64,000 nt of DNA from Pseudomonas sp. N40(2020) (GTDB taxonomy: Bacteria; Pseudomonadota; Gammaproteobacteria; Pseudomonadales; Pseudomonadaceae). This document shows positions 53,604 through 62,164 of the stretch, in pieces; position 1 is the stretch's first letter; every line of letters begins with the position of its first letter. The stretch covers positions 34,982-98,981 of the forward strand of contig NZ_JACSZV010000022.1 in assembly GCF_014472415.1 (NCBI RefSeq). Direction: 5' to 3'. A program made the translations under genes and the position numbers. The notes under the pieces were generated by a model. That model was given only the letters and a program-made list of their open reading frames with translations, made no database searches and had not been told where the DNA came from.

Positions 53604-53708
53604 ATGAGCAGCGTTGAGATTGGCCTGTTGATGGTGTTGGGCATCAGTACATTCGGCTTTATCACCCTGGGCATCGACCTGATGCGGGCGCGCCGTAAAC
53701 AGCGTTGA
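53604..53708 (+). CDS. Small membrane protein (34 residues)
   Basis: ATG at 53604 with GGGGGAACC upstream; MSSVEIGLLMVLGISTFGFI... continues as a single hydrophobic helix followed by a positive tail (LMRARRKQR), consistent with a one-pass inner-membrane miniprotein. Too short for standard gene callers. No family was recognised. Confidence 0.45.
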   Translation: MSSVEIGLLMVLGISTFGFITLGIDLMRARRKQR

Positions 53709-53749
53709 AAACAAGAGGCGGATCAGTGATCCGCCTCAGCGTTGTCGGC

Positions 53750-54244
53750 TCAGGATTTGCTGTCGACCGGTACACAGATTTCCAGCTTGCCGGTATGCAG
53801 TTTCGGATTGAAGTCCGCACTGTAGCGCTCCAGCTCCGGGGCGTTCAGTTCCACATAGTGAGAGCTCGGCAGCCAGGTTTTGTAGATGTACTGAAGGGTC
53901 TGCGGCAACTGGTCGAGTGGCCCTGTATGTTCGAACACCGCGTACTGGCGGGGTAACACTTCGACCCATTGATACAACTTCTGATCCAGATCATCGAGCT
54001 TGCTTATTTCCACCCCGGCGATGTAATCGAAGCCACCCTTGCCGTCGAAATTGCAGCAGACCCCATAGGTCACTTCGCCTTGTTGGCCAGGAATGCGCCC
54101 CAGGTGCGGCAGGAATTTTTCCCACAGCGCCGGGATATCCTTGGCTGTCTCTTGGGTAAAACGACCGCGAAAACCTGCTATCAGCAGAAAGTGTCCATGT
54201 TCGAAGCGAGGTTCAGCCACTTCGACGCGTGTTTGCTCATCCAT
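53750..54244 (-). CDS. GyrI-like effector-binding protein
   Basis: 164 residues. Effector-binding fold of the GyrI/Rob/BmrR C-terminal type: HGHFLLIAGFRGRF, YGVCCNFDGKGGFDYIAGVE, YAVFEHTGPLDQLPQTLQYI, YSADFNPKLHTGKLEICVPV. Stand-alone versions bind small molecules or inhibit gyrase. Start at MDEQTRVE with CCAGGAGTCG. Confidence 0.87.
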   Translation of the reverse strand: MDEQTRVEVAEPRFEHGHFLLIAGFRGRFTQETAKDIPALWEKFLPHLGRIPGQQGEVTYGVCCNFDGKGGFDYIAGVEISKLDDLDQKLYQWVEVLPRQYAVFEHTGPLDQLPQTLQYIYKTWLPSSHYVELNAPELERYSADFNPKLHTGKLEICVPVDSKS

Positions 54245-54312
54245 GACTCGACTCCTGGAACAAAAAAGTGGTTCGGCTGGTGAGTATAGAAAGCCCATGC
54301 CGATTAGCACGA

Positions 54313-54975
54313 TTACAGTGCGTGCAACTGCTCGACGGCACCGGAGCCGACAAACTCGTTATAGCCGGATACGATCACGTACACCGCGAAATAGCAGAAG
54401 ATCGCTGCAGATGCCAGGTAGGAATAGCGCAACAGCTTGTCACCCAGCAGCTTGCCACCGTGGCTGGCGGCGAAGCACAAACCGGCTGACCACAGCAGCC
54501 CGGCGCAGAGAAAACCACCGAGGAACAGCGCCGAACTGACTGGGCCACCGCCACCGGACCGGGCGATCAGCGTGCCACCCACTGCGGCGAACCACAGAAT
54601 TGCACTGGGCGAGGACATGGCCAGGAAGATCCCGCGAAAGAACTCCTTGCGATGGGAGTTGTGCCCCACTTCGGCGGTTTCAGCCAGCAGCGCTTCGTGG
54701 TGAATCGCCGAATAAATCATCTTCGCGGCAAAGTAGATCAGCAGCGCCGAACCGCCGATCCACAGCACCCAGCGCACAGTTTCGTATTGCAGCAGCACGG
54801 TCATCCCGGCCAGCGCCAGCACGGCGTAAATCAAGTCGCCGACACAAGTGCCAAGGCCCAGCGCGAAGCCTTGAAAGTAACCGCGCTGCATCGCCAAAGT
54901 GATCATTGCGATATTGGCCACGCCGATGTCCAGGCACAGCGAAAGGCTCAGCAAGAAGCCGCTGGTGAATTCCAT
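54313..54975 (-). CDS. LysE-family amino-acid/metabolite exporter
   Basis: 220 residues, about six membrane helices. Entry region SLSLCLDIGVANIAMITLAM and GYFQGFALGLGTCVGDLIYA are typical of RhtB/LysE exporters. Substrate unknown. Divergent from alaC, though alaC is pyruvate/alanine metabolism and the link is uncertain. AAGGAAATC precedes the ATG. Confidence 0.9.
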   Translation of the reverse strand: MEFTSGFLLSLSLCLDIGVANIAMITLAMQRGYFQGFALGLGTCVGDLIYAVLALAGMTVLLQYETVRWVLWIGGSALLIYFAAKMIYSAIHHEALLAETAEVGHNSHRKEFFRGIFLAMSSPSAILWFAAVGGTLIARSGGGGPVSSALFLGGFLCAGLLWSAGLCFAASHGGKLLGDKLLRYSYLASAAIFCYFAVYVIVSGYNEFVGSGAVEQLHAL

Positions 54976-55114
54976 CTACCGATTTCCTTGGGAAAAATTT
55001 GTTTATGCACAGACTGGACAGTCTGCCATCACTGCCCTTATCTTCGCCAACAGGTCACCGCAGTGACCAGCGTCGCTCGGACGGTTCCGGGCGCTTACGT
55101 TATCCGAGGCAACA

Positions 55115-56323
55115 ATGGCCGAACAAGGTTCGCCGCGCCGCTTTGCGCGCATAGATCGACTCCCCCCTTACGTTTTCAACATCACCGCCGAGCTGAAGAT
55201 GGCCGCCAGGCGTCGTGGTGAAGACATCATCGACTTGAGCATGGGCAACCCCGACGGCGCTACGCCGCCGCACATTGTCGAAAAACTCGTACAAGTTGCT
55301 CAACGCGAAGACACCCACGGTTATTCCACGTCCAAGGGCATTCCGCGCCTGCGCCGGGCGATTTCCAATTGGTACAAGCAACGCTACGAGGTCGATATCG
55401 ACCCGGAAAGCGAGGCCATCGTCACCATCGGTTCCAAGGAAGGCCTGGCGCATTTGATGCTGGCCACGCTTGATCAGGGCGACACCGTACTGGTGCCTAA
55501 CCCGAGCTACCCGATTCACATCTACGGCGCGGTGATTGCTGGCGCCCAGGTGCGTTCGGTGCCGCTGGTGCCCGGTGTGGACTTCTTCGCCGAGCTTGAG
55601 CGGGCGATTCGCGGTTCGATCCCCAAGCCGAAAATGATGATCCTCGGCTTCCCGTCCAACCCGACCGCGCAGTGCGTGGAGCTGGATTTCTTCGAACGGG
55701 TGATCGCCCTCGCCAAGCAATACGACGTGCTGGTGATCCACGACCTGGCGTACGCCGACATCGTCTACGACGGCTGGAAAGCCCCGTCGATCATGCAGGT
55801 GCCGGGCGCCAAGGACATCGCCGTAGAGTTTTTCACCCTGTCGAAAAGTTACAACATGGCCGGTTGGCGTATCGGCTTCATGGTCGGCAATCCAGAACTG
55901 GTCAACGCTCTGGCGCGGATCAAGAGTTACCACGACTACGGCACGTTCACCCCGCTGCAAGTGGCAGCGATTGCTGCGCTGGAAGGCGATCAGCAGTGCG
56001 TGCGCGACATCGCCGAGCAGTATCGGCAGCGGCGTAACGTGCTGGTCAAAGGCCTGCATGAGCTGGGCTGGATGGTCGAGAATCCGAAAGCGTCGATGTA
56101 TGTCTGGGCGAAGATTCCCGAGGCATACGCGCACTTGGGCTCGCTGGAGTTCGCCAAGAAGCTGCTGGCCGAAGCCAAGGTCTGCGTCTCGCCGGGCGTG
56201 GGATTCGGTGAGTATGGCGACGATCATGTGCGCTTCGCGCTGATCGAAAACCAGGACCGGATTCGTCAGGCTGTACGCGGCATTCGCGGGATGTTCCGGG
56301 CGGATGGCTTAGTCACCAAATAA
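55115..56323 (+). CDS. alaC: Alanine transaminase AlaC
   Basis: 402 residues. Class I PLP aminotransferase: TLSKSYNMAGWRIGF with the PLP lysine, and LGFPSNPTAQCVEL, DLAYADIVYDGWKAPS. Strong resemblance to E. coli AlaC, which converts pyruvate plus glutamate to alanine plus 2-oxoglutarate. ATG with CGAGGCAAC. In the same direction no partner gene follows; a terminator shared with gntT is downstream. Confidence 0.94.
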   Translation: MAEQGSPRRFARIDRLPPYVFNITAELKMAARRRGEDIIDLSMGNPDGATPPHIVEKLVQVAQREDTHGYSTSKGIPRLRRAISNWYKQRYEVDIDPESEAIVTIGSKEGLAHLMLATLDQGDTVLVPNPSYPIHIYGAVIAGAQVRSVPLVPGVDFFAELERAIRGSIPKPKMMILGFPSNPTAQCVELDFFERVIALAKQYDVLVIHDLAYADIVYDGWKAPSIMQVPGAKDIAVEFFTLSKSYNMAGWRIGFMVGNPELVNALARIKSYHDYGTFTPLQVAAIAALEGDQQCVRDIAEQYRQRRNVLVKGLHELGWMVENPKASMYVWAKIPEAYAHLGSLEFAKKLLAEAKVCVSPGVGFGEYGDDHVRFALIENQDRIRQAVRGIRGMFRADGLVTK

Positions 56324-56336
56324 CTGACCCACCTAG

Positions 56337-56442
56337 GATCGTTCCCACGCTCCGCGTGGGAATGCCTCACTGGACGCTCTGCGTCCGCTTTGGGACGCAG
56401 AGCGTCCCGGGCTGCATTCCCACGCAGAGCGTGGGAACGATC
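56337..56442. repeat. Long palindromic repeat, family C
   Basis: GATCGTTCCCACGCTCCGCG ... GGGACGCAGAGCGTCCCGGG ... CGCAGAGCGTGGGAACGATC; nested palindromes. Short relatives at 40836 and 59743. Confidence 0.9.
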
Positions 56443-56460
56443 CAAATAAATTCGTCGCCC

Positions 56461-56492
56461 ACAAAAAAACCGCATCGCTGCGGTTTTTTTGT
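56461..56492. terminator. Bidirectional terminator between alaC and gntT
   Basis: ACAAAAAAACCGCA-TCGC-TGCGG-TTTTTTTGT: GC stem CCGCA/TGCGG flanked by A and T runs, so it can terminate both strands. Confidence 0.88.
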
Positions 56493-56508
56493 GTCTGCAA
56501 AAAGTCGC

Positions 56509-57861
56509 TTAAACGAACAGCGACAGCAGCAGGATAAAGCCCAGCGCGACGATGGAGAGGATGGTTTCCATCGCGGTCCAGGTCTTGAACGTCTCGGCCA
56601 CGGTCATGTTGAAGTATTGCTTCACCAGCCAGAAACCGGCGTCGTTGACGTGGGACAGGATCAACGAACCGGCACCGGTGGCCAGCACCAGCAGCTCACG
56701 GTTGACGCCCGGGATCATCCCCACCACCGGCACCACAATGCCTGCGCCAGTGATGGTCGCCACAGTCGCCGAACCGGTGGCGATACGAATCACCGCCGCT
56801 ACCAGCCACGCCAGCAGGATCGGCGAGATTTGCGCGCTGACTGCCATGTGGCCGATCACGTCGCCCACGCCGCTGGTCACCAGCATCTGCTTGAAGCCAC
56901 CGCCAGCACCGATGATCAGGATGATCGCCGCGGTTGGCGCCAGGCTCGCATCAAGCCACTTGAGCATTTGGTTGGAGCCGATGCCCTGCTTGTAGCCAAA
57001 GGTGTACAGCGACAGCAGCAACGCCAGCAGCAGTGCCGAGATCGGGTGACCGATCATGTCCATCCAGGTACGGAAGAAATTACCGTCCGGCAGCGCGACG
57101 TCAGCAAAGGTTTTCAGCAGCATCAGGAACACCGGCAGCAGCACAGTGATCAGGGTGATGCTGAAGCTCGGCAGGACGGCGGAATCGTTTTCGCGGGCCA
57201 GTTGATCGACCAGTTCCTGATTCGGGTGACCCGGAATGTGCTTGGCGATGAATGTACCGAAGATCGGACCGGCAATGATGGCGGTCGGCAGCGCAACGAT
57301 CAGACCGTACAGGATGGTCTTGCCGATATCAGCGCCGAACACGCCGATGGCCAGCAGCGGACCCGGGTGCGGTGGCACCAGACCGTGCACGGCGGACAGG
57401 CCGGCGAGCAGCGGGATACCGATCTTGATGATCGACACGCCGGTGCGGCGGGCAACGATGAACACCAGCGGAATCAGCAATACGAAGCCGATTTCGAAGA
57501 ACAGCGGAATGCCCACCAGGAACGCGGCGAACATCATTGCCCACTGGACTTTGTCTTTACCAAACGCGCGGATCAGGGTTTGGGCAATCTGGTCTGCCCC
57601 GCCCGACTCGGCCATCATTTTGCCGAGCATGGTGCCCAGCGCGAGGATGATGCCGACGAAACCGAGCACACCACCAAAGCCGTCCTGGAACGCCTTGATG
57701 ATGGTGCCGATCGGCATGCCGGACGTCAGGCCGAGGAACGCGGCGGCGATGGTCAGGGCAATGAACGGGTGAATCTTGAACTTGGTGATCAGGATGATGA
57801 GTCCGATCACCGTGACCACTGCATCAAGCAGCAGGTAGGCGTCGTGGGACATGCCAAACAT
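56509..57861 (-). CDS. gntT: Gluconate permease GntT/GntP family
   Basis: 450 residues, about 12-14 membrane segments. GntP-family gluconate:H+ symporter: LLDAVVTVIGLIILITKFKI, PLFFEIGFVLLIPLVFIVAR, AVIRIATGSATVATITGAGI. Takes up D-gluconate. ATG with CAGGAGACACCCCC. It follows gntK by 82 bp, where a third GntR-type site (57919-57934) lies, so it may also be separately repressed. Confidence 0.93.
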   Translation of the reverse strand: MFGMSHDAYLLLDAVVTVIGLIILITKFKIHPFIALTIAAAFLGLTSGMPIGTIIKAFQDGFGGVLGFVGIILALGTMLGKMMAESGGADQIAQTLIRAFGKDKVQWAMMFAAFLVGIPLFFEIGFVLLIPLVFIVARRTGVSIIKIGIPLLAGLSAVHGLVPPHPGPLLAIGVFGADIGKTILYGLIVALPTAIIAGPIFGTFIAKHIPGHPNQELVDQLARENDSAVLPSFSITLITVLLPVFLMLLKTFADVALPDGNFFRTWMDMIGHPISALLLALLLSLYTFGYKQGIGSNQMLKWLDASLAPTAAIILIIGAGGGFKQMLVTSGVGDVIGHMAVSAQISPILLAWLVAAVIRIATGSATVATITGAGIVVPVVGMIPGVNRELLVLATGAGSLILSHVNDAGFWLVKQYFNMTVAETFKTWTAMETILSIVALGFILLLSLFV

Positions 57862-57918
57862 TGGGGGTGTCTCCTGGTTTGTTGTTGTTATTAAAGCGGG
57901 TTAATCAGAAGTCGTGAG

Positions 57919-57934
57919 GACAGCGCTATCTGCA
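57919..57934. promoter_or_regulatory. GntR-type operator upstream of gntT
   Basis: GACAGCGCTATCTGCA; its complement TGCAGATAGCGCTGTC shares TAGCGCTGTC with the two sites upstream of gntK and gntR. Overlaps the expected promoter region of gntT between gntK and gntT. Confidence 0.55.
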
Positions 57935-57943
57935 TGGACACAC

Positions 57944-58477
57944 TCATACCGCCTGTTTCAGGCCGTTGGCCTGCCACCAGACGTGAGCTTGTTCAGCCAG
58001 TTCTTCAACGCTGTGGATCGATGCATTCAACGCCAGGGTCAACGGCTCGCCCTTGGGCGATTCGAGGGTGGCGAACTGGCTTTCGATCAACGTGGCCGGC
58101 ATGAAATGGCCCGGGCGGTGGGATACACGCTCGGCGGCCACTTCAGGCGTCAGTTCCAGGAACACGAAGCCCAGGCCCGGCAAGGCACTGCGCAGCACTT
58201 CGCGGTAACTGTGTTTGAGGGCCGAGCAGGTCAGCACCGGGCGCTGGCCCGAGGCATCGACGCGACGCAATTCATCGCACAGGCTGTCGAGCCAGCCGGC
58301 GCGGTCGTCGTCGTTCAGGGGGATCCCCGCGCTCATCTTTTCGATGTTCGCGGCCGGATGAAAAGTATCGCCTTCAATGGCAGTGGCGCCGCTCAATTGG
58401 CACAGGGCCTCGCTGACGCACGTCTTGCCGCAACCGGCAACGCCCATGATGACCAGGGCGGTGATGGGATGACTCAT
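57944..58477 (-). CDS. gntK: Gluconokinase
   Basis: 177 residues. P-loop GVAGCGKT, then EGDTFHPAANIEKMSAG and ALKHSYREVLR. Phosphorylates gluconate to 6-phosphogluconate, feeding the Entner-Doudoroff/pentose phosphate routes. First gene of gntK-gntT, divergent from gntR. ATG preceded by the GntR operator at 58496. Confidence 0.93.
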   Translation of the reverse strand: MSHPITALVIMGVAGCGKTCVSEALCQLSGATAIEGDTFHPAANIEKMSAGIPLNDDDRAGWLDSLCDELRRVDASGQRPVLTCSALKHSYREVLRSALPGLGFVFLELTPEVAAERVSHRPGHFMPATLIESQFATLESPKGEPLTLALNASIHSVEELAEQAHVWWQANGLKQAV

Positions 58478-58495
58478 ATAACACCTCAGCGCGCA

Positions 58496-58509
58496 GACAG
58501 CGCTACCTT
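58496..58509. promoter_or_regulatory. GntR-type operator upstream of gntK
   Basis: GACAGCGCTACCTT; complement AAGGTAGCGCTGTC contains AAG-N-TAGCGCT. 19 bp upstream of the gntK start. The same 14-mer recurs at 58648, upstream of gntR. Confidence 0.65.
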
Positions 58510-58647
58510 TGCTAGCTATGACTCTAGTGCACAGGTAGAAGTTGCCGACGCCTTCTTGTCGTTTTTTTGGGTTGCAGCAGGTTTGTTCCCAACGCCAAAA
58601 AGCGAAGATCAGGCAGGACCTCGCTTACGCATTTGCAGCTGCATCAG

Positions 58648-58665
58648 GACAGCGCTACCTTAGTG
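58648..58665. promoter_or_regulatory. GntR-type operator upstream of gntR
   Basis: GACAGCGCTACCTTAGTG; the complement CACTAAGGTAGCGCTGTC fits AC-N-AAG-N-TAGCGCT, the GntR operator reported for P. aeruginosa, exactly. 29 bp before the gntR ATG; suits autorepression. Confidence 0.65.
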
Positions 58666-58693
58666 CCTTGATTTTTGTTTGGCAAGCCGCCCG

Positions 58694-59725
58694 ATGACCA
58701 CCTCTAAAAACGATAAAAATACCCGCACCACCGGCCGTCCCACCCTCAATGAAGTTGCCCGCCTGGCCGGCGTCAGCCCGATTACCGCCTCCCGCGCCTT
58801 GCGCGGCGTCAGCACCGTGGCCACTGAGCTGGTGGAGAAAGTCCAGAAAGCTGCGCTCGAACTCAACTACGTGGTCAACCCCGCCGCCCGTGCCCTCGCC
58901 TCTGCCCAGAGCCATTCGGTGGTGGTTTTGGTGCCTTCGTTATCCAACCTGTTGTTCATCGACACGCTGGAAGCCATTCATCGGGTGTTGACGCCCAAGG
59001 GCTTCGAAGTGCTGATCGGCAACTTCCACTACTCGCGCGATGAAGAAGAAAACCTGCTGCGCAACTACATGGCCTATCAGCCGCGAGGCTTTCTGCTGAC
59101 CGGGTTTGATCGCACTGAAAGTTCGCGGCGGATGATCGAAGCGAGCAACATTCCCTGCGTGTACATGATGGAACTGGACAGCGCCGCTGGCGTGAACTGC
59201 GTCGGCTTCTCGCAGCTCAGCGCTGGTGAAACTGCCGCCGAGCATTTGCTCTCTCGTGGACGCAAGCGTCTGGCGTACATCGGCGCACAGCTTGATCAGC
59301 GCACCTTGTTGCGTGGCGAAGGTTTTCGCAAAGCGTTGCAGAAGGCCGGGCGCTACGATCCGGATCTGGAAGTGCTGACACCGCGCTCCTCCTCTGTTGG
59401 CTTAGGCGGGGAGTTGTTTCTGCAATTGCTGGCAGCGCATCCGGATGTCGATGCGATCTTCTTTGGTAACGACGACCTGGCGCAGGGTGCTTTGCTTGAG
59501 GCGCTGCGCAATGGCATCAAGATTCCCGAGCAAGTGGCGATTCTGGGCTTCAACGACTTGCCAATGTCCGAGCACATGGTGCCGCGTCTGAGCAGCATCA
59601 ATACCCCGCGAGAGGCGATTGGCCGGCGGGCGGCGGAGCAGATGTTGACCTTGATGGCGGGCAACAGCGTGGCGCGGCCAGAGGAAGACATGGGCTTCGA
59701 ACTGAAGATCCGCGAAAGTACCTGA
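58694..59725 (+). CDS. gntR: LacI-family gluconate repressor GntR
   Basis: 343 residues from MTTSKNDKN. N-terminal LacI HTH (TLNEVARLAGVSPITASRAL, VAxELxEKVQKAALELNYV) and periplasmic-binding-like ligand domain. In P. aeruginosa GntR represses gntP and itself and is released by gluconate or 6-phosphogluconate. Divergent from gntK with two operators between. A TTG at 58679 would add five residues and is unlikely. Confidence 0.93.
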   Translation: MTTSKNDKNTRTTGRPTLNEVARLAGVSPITASRALRGVSTVATELVEKVQKAALELNYVVNPAARALASAQSHSVVVLVPSLSNLLFIDTLEAIHRVLTPKGFEVLIGNFHYSRDEEENLLRNYMAYQPRGFLLTGFDRTESSRRMIEASNIPCVYMMELDSAAGVNCVGFSQLSAGETAAEHLLSRGRKRLAYIGAQLDQRTLLRGEGFRKALQKAGRYDPDLEVLTPRSSSVGLGGELFLQLLAAHPDVDAIFFGNDDLAQGALLEALRNGIKIPEQVAILGFNDLPMSEHMVPRLSSINTPREAIGRRAAEQMLTLMAGNSVARPEEDMGFELKIREST

Positions 59726-59742
59726 CACCACCCTTCCCTTGC

Positions 59743-59775
59743 TGATCGTTCCCACGCTCCACGAGGGAACGATCA
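59743..59775. repeat. Short palindromic repeat, family C fragment
   Basis: TGATCGTTCCCACGC ... GGGAACGATCA, 18 bp after gntR; related to the element at 56337 and able to act as a terminator hairpin. Confidence 0.65.
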
Positions 59776-59780
59776 TTGGG

Positions 59781-60668
59781 TCAGTGGCCGAGCAATTCAA
59801 CCAGCGCCAACGCGCCCTTCTGCAACGGCTGGCTCTTGAGCCACACCGCATGCACCGGCAACACCAGGCCGTTTTCGATGTTGCGAAAATTCAGGCGTTT
59901 CAGGCGCCCCGAATCCAGCCGCGACTGCACCACCGACAACGGAAAGTTGCCCCAGCCCAATCCCGCCTCGACCATCTCCATCGCCGTTTCCAGACTGTCG
60001 GTTCGCCAACAGGACTCAGCCACCAATGGCCGGGTTTCGCTGATCGACAAATCACGGCTGGCGACGAAGATCTGCCGCACATGCACCAGGTCTTCAAGAA
60101 ACAGATCCTGGCCCTGCAACAACGGACTGTCCGCCGCCAGCGTGGCGATCATTCGTTCGTTGCCGACAAACTGAAAACGCTCGAGCACGTTCACGCTCAG
60201 TCCGGCGAACGCCAGGCACACACTGACCCGACCGCTGTGCAACATCGCCAGCACGTCATCCTGCGGCGCGGTCAGCACTTCGATGTCGAGCAGCGGATGA
60301 CGCTCGGCGATCACCTTGATTGCCGCCAGCAAACGTCGGCGATCAATGTCCGCCACCACGCCGATCGACAATTTGCTCTCCAGCCCCAGCGACAATTCCA
60401 CCGCGTGTACTTGCAGTTGCTTGAGCTGTTCGGCGATCAACCGCGCGTGAGGCACCAGCGACATCGCCATCGCCGTCGGTTGCGGTTCGCGATGGCTGCG
60501 GTCGAACAGTTGATAACCCAGTTCGGCCTCAAGGTTGCCGATGCCCATGCTTACCGCTGACGGGACTTTGCCCAACACCCGGGCGGCGGCGGAAAAGGAG
60601 CCGCGCTCGATCACGGCGAGAAACAGTTCGATGCTGTCACTGTTGAAGTTCAATTCCCCACCTATCAA
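59781..60668 (-). CDS. LysR-family regulator of the second PACE gene
   Basis: 295 residues from a TTG; an in-frame TTG 15 bp in (60653) is an alternative and no ATG start is available near the HTH. HTH GSFSAAARVLGKVPSAVSMG and LysR substrate domain (KLSIGVVADIDRRRLLAAIK). Divergent from the PACE gene by 106 bp containing a CTGAC-N7-GTCAG dyad at 60684-60700, the probable operator. Confidence 0.85.
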   Translation of the reverse strand: MIGGELNFNSDSIELFLAVIERGSFSAAARVLGKVPSAVSMGIGNLEAELGYQLFDRSHREPQPTAMAMSLVPHARLIAEQLKQLQVHAVELSLGLESKLSIGVVADIDRRRLLAAIKVIAERHPLLDIEVLTAPQDDVLAMLHSGRVSVCLAFAGLSVNVLERFQFVGNERMIATLAADSPLLQGQDLFLEDLVHVRQIFVASRDLSISETRPLVAESCWRTDSLETAMEMVEAGLGWGNFPLSVVQSRLDSGRLKRLNFRNIENGLVLPVHAVWLKSQPLQKGALALVELLGH

Positions 60669-60683
60669 TAAAACTGAAAGCTA

Positions 60684-60700
60684 CTGACTTTTTCTGTCAG
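60684..60700. promoter_or_regulatory. Dyad in the second LysR/PACE gap
   Basis: CTGAC-TTTTTCT-GTCAG perfect 5-bp dyad near the middle of the 106-bp divergent gap; LysR operator candidate. Confidence 0.45.
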
Positions 60701-60774
60701 CTCTATTGAAGCTATCTTTCGCCGCCTCCGCCAGTCCCGCTGGCCATCGAATCTGAAATAAGAGGCAAATCTGC

Positions 60775-61215
60775 ATGCAAGGCGTCAAACGCAAACTGGT
60801 CTATGTGTCGCTCTACGAAGTAATCGGCATGACCTTCTCTGCCCTTGGTCTGGCCTTGTTGTCCGGCACCTCGCCGGGCAGCACCGGGCCATTGGCGGTG
60901 ATCATCACCACCATCGCCGTGACCTGGAATTTCATCTACACCTCGCTGTTTGAACACTGGGAAAGTCGGCAGAAGTCGCGTACCCGCACAGTCAAGCGAC
61001 GCATCGCCCATGCCGTCGGTTTTCAACTGACGTTGATCGTGTTCCTGATTCCGTTGATCGCGTGGTGGATGAACATCAGCCTGGTACAGGCGTTTCTGCT
61101 GGATCTGGCGCTAATCATCTTCATCCCTTGCTATACGTTTGCCTTCAACTGGCTGTTTGATCGGGTATTCGGCTTGCCGGCCTCGGCGCTGCCGGATTCT
61201 GCCGCTGCGGCATAA
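60775..61215 (+). CDS. PACE-family multidrug/biocide efflux protein (copy 2)
   Basis: 146 residues, four membrane helices in two pairs: RKLVYVSLYEVIGMTFSALG, NFIYTSLFEHWESRQ and RIAHAVGFQLTLIVFLIPLI, FAFNWLFDRVFG. The conserved second-pair signature matches PACE. Second such gene in the window after 46348; the two differ substantially in sequence. Divergent LysR regulator adjacent. Confidence 0.9.
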   Translation: MQGVKRKLVYVSLYEVIGMTFSALGLALLSGTSPGSTGPLAVIITTIAVTWNFIYTSLFEHWESRQKSRTRTVKRRIAHAVGFQLTLIVFLIPLIAWWMNISLVQAFLLDLALIIFIPCYTFAFNWLFDRVFGLPASALPDSAAAA

Positions 61216-61477
61216 ATCGCTAATTCATAATTTGGTTTATCGGGTGGCCGCGCAAGCGTCTGCCCGATTCGCCGCACTGGCCGTGCACACGAATCTGGCG
61301 CTGGAGAGGATTGCCCATCGCTGACGCTTGGCGGTCACCCACTGCCGCTCATCGGCAAAGGATGACCGTTTTCTCAATCGCCTGAATCCAACAACTCTCT
61401 GAAATAAAAGGCTTTATTGGTCAGGCACGGTAATTGCTCCTGTATGGCGGTCAGTCATAACTACAGGTCAATTCATC

Positions 61478-62035
61478 ATGTTGGTCAGTGCCAAACAAAT
61501 GGAAATGCTGCCGCTGCCCAAGCGGTTGGCAGAAGACGCGACCGCCACAGCGGCTGCCGGTCTGCAAGGCGGCCTGCACGGCGCGATGTTGCAAACGCTG
61601 CAAAACCAGGTGCAGACGCAAAACAGCGACGCCACCGCCAAGGTGCAGGACTCGGCCACGCAGATTGCCACTCAGCAAGTCAGCGAAGCCACGCGCATCA
61701 GCGACAACGTCGACGAAGCGTTCGCCAAGACCCGCGTCGGCCTGCAAACCACCGATACTTCGGATGCGACCAAAGCCACCGGTTCCGCCACCGACGAGTT
61801 CAAGGACTACATGAGCAAGACGCCGGAACAGCGTCTGCGCGACAGTATCCTCAAGGACTTGGGCATCACCGAAGAAGACATCAAGAACATGCCGCCGGAG
61901 AAACAACTGGCCATCGGCAAAGAGATCGCCCAGCGCTTGCAGGACAAGATGCAACTGGCGCAGTCGGAGAAAGAGAACGTCAACGACGTCAAGGACAGCG
62001 ACAAACTGGCCGACAAGTTTCTCGCTGCGCTCTGA
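61478..62035 (+). CDS. Hypothetical Ala/Gln-rich protein with conserved C-terminal motif
   Basis: 185 residues, ATG with ACAGGTC upstream. Ala/Thr/Gln-rich, low-complexity first half (10-100), then TPEQRLRDSILKDLGITEED and KQLAIGKEIAQRLQDKM, a helical segment seen in several Pseudomonas hypothetical proteins. No signal peptide or membrane helix. Function unknown; it may be structural or secreted by an unusual route. Confidence 0.72.
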   Translation: MLVSAKQMEMLPLPKRLAEDATATAAAGLQGGLHGAMLQTLQNQVQTQNSDATAKVQDSATQIATQQVSEATRISDNVDEAFAKTRVGLQTTDTSDATKATGSATDEFKDYMSKTPEQRLRDSILKDLGITEEDIKNMPPEKQLAIGKEIAQRLQDKMQLAQSEKENVNDVKDSDKLADKFLAAL

Positions 62036-62059
62036 TCTCAAGGCAGCATAAGAACCAAT

Positions 62060-62150
62060 GCTGGAGCTGCGGTACGCTGCGATCTTTTGATCTTGGTTTA
62101 AAGATCAGGATCAAAAGATCGCAGCTTCGTTTTACTCGACAGCTCCTGCA
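62060..62150. repeat. Long palindromic repeat, family A (variant)
   Basis: TGCTGGAGCTGCGGTACGCT ... GCGATCTTTTGATC ... GATCAAAAGATCGCAGC ... CAGCTCCTGCA; arms partly diverged from the TGTAGGAGCT core. Confidence 0.85.
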
Positions 62151-62164
62151 GTTGTCATGCGCTG

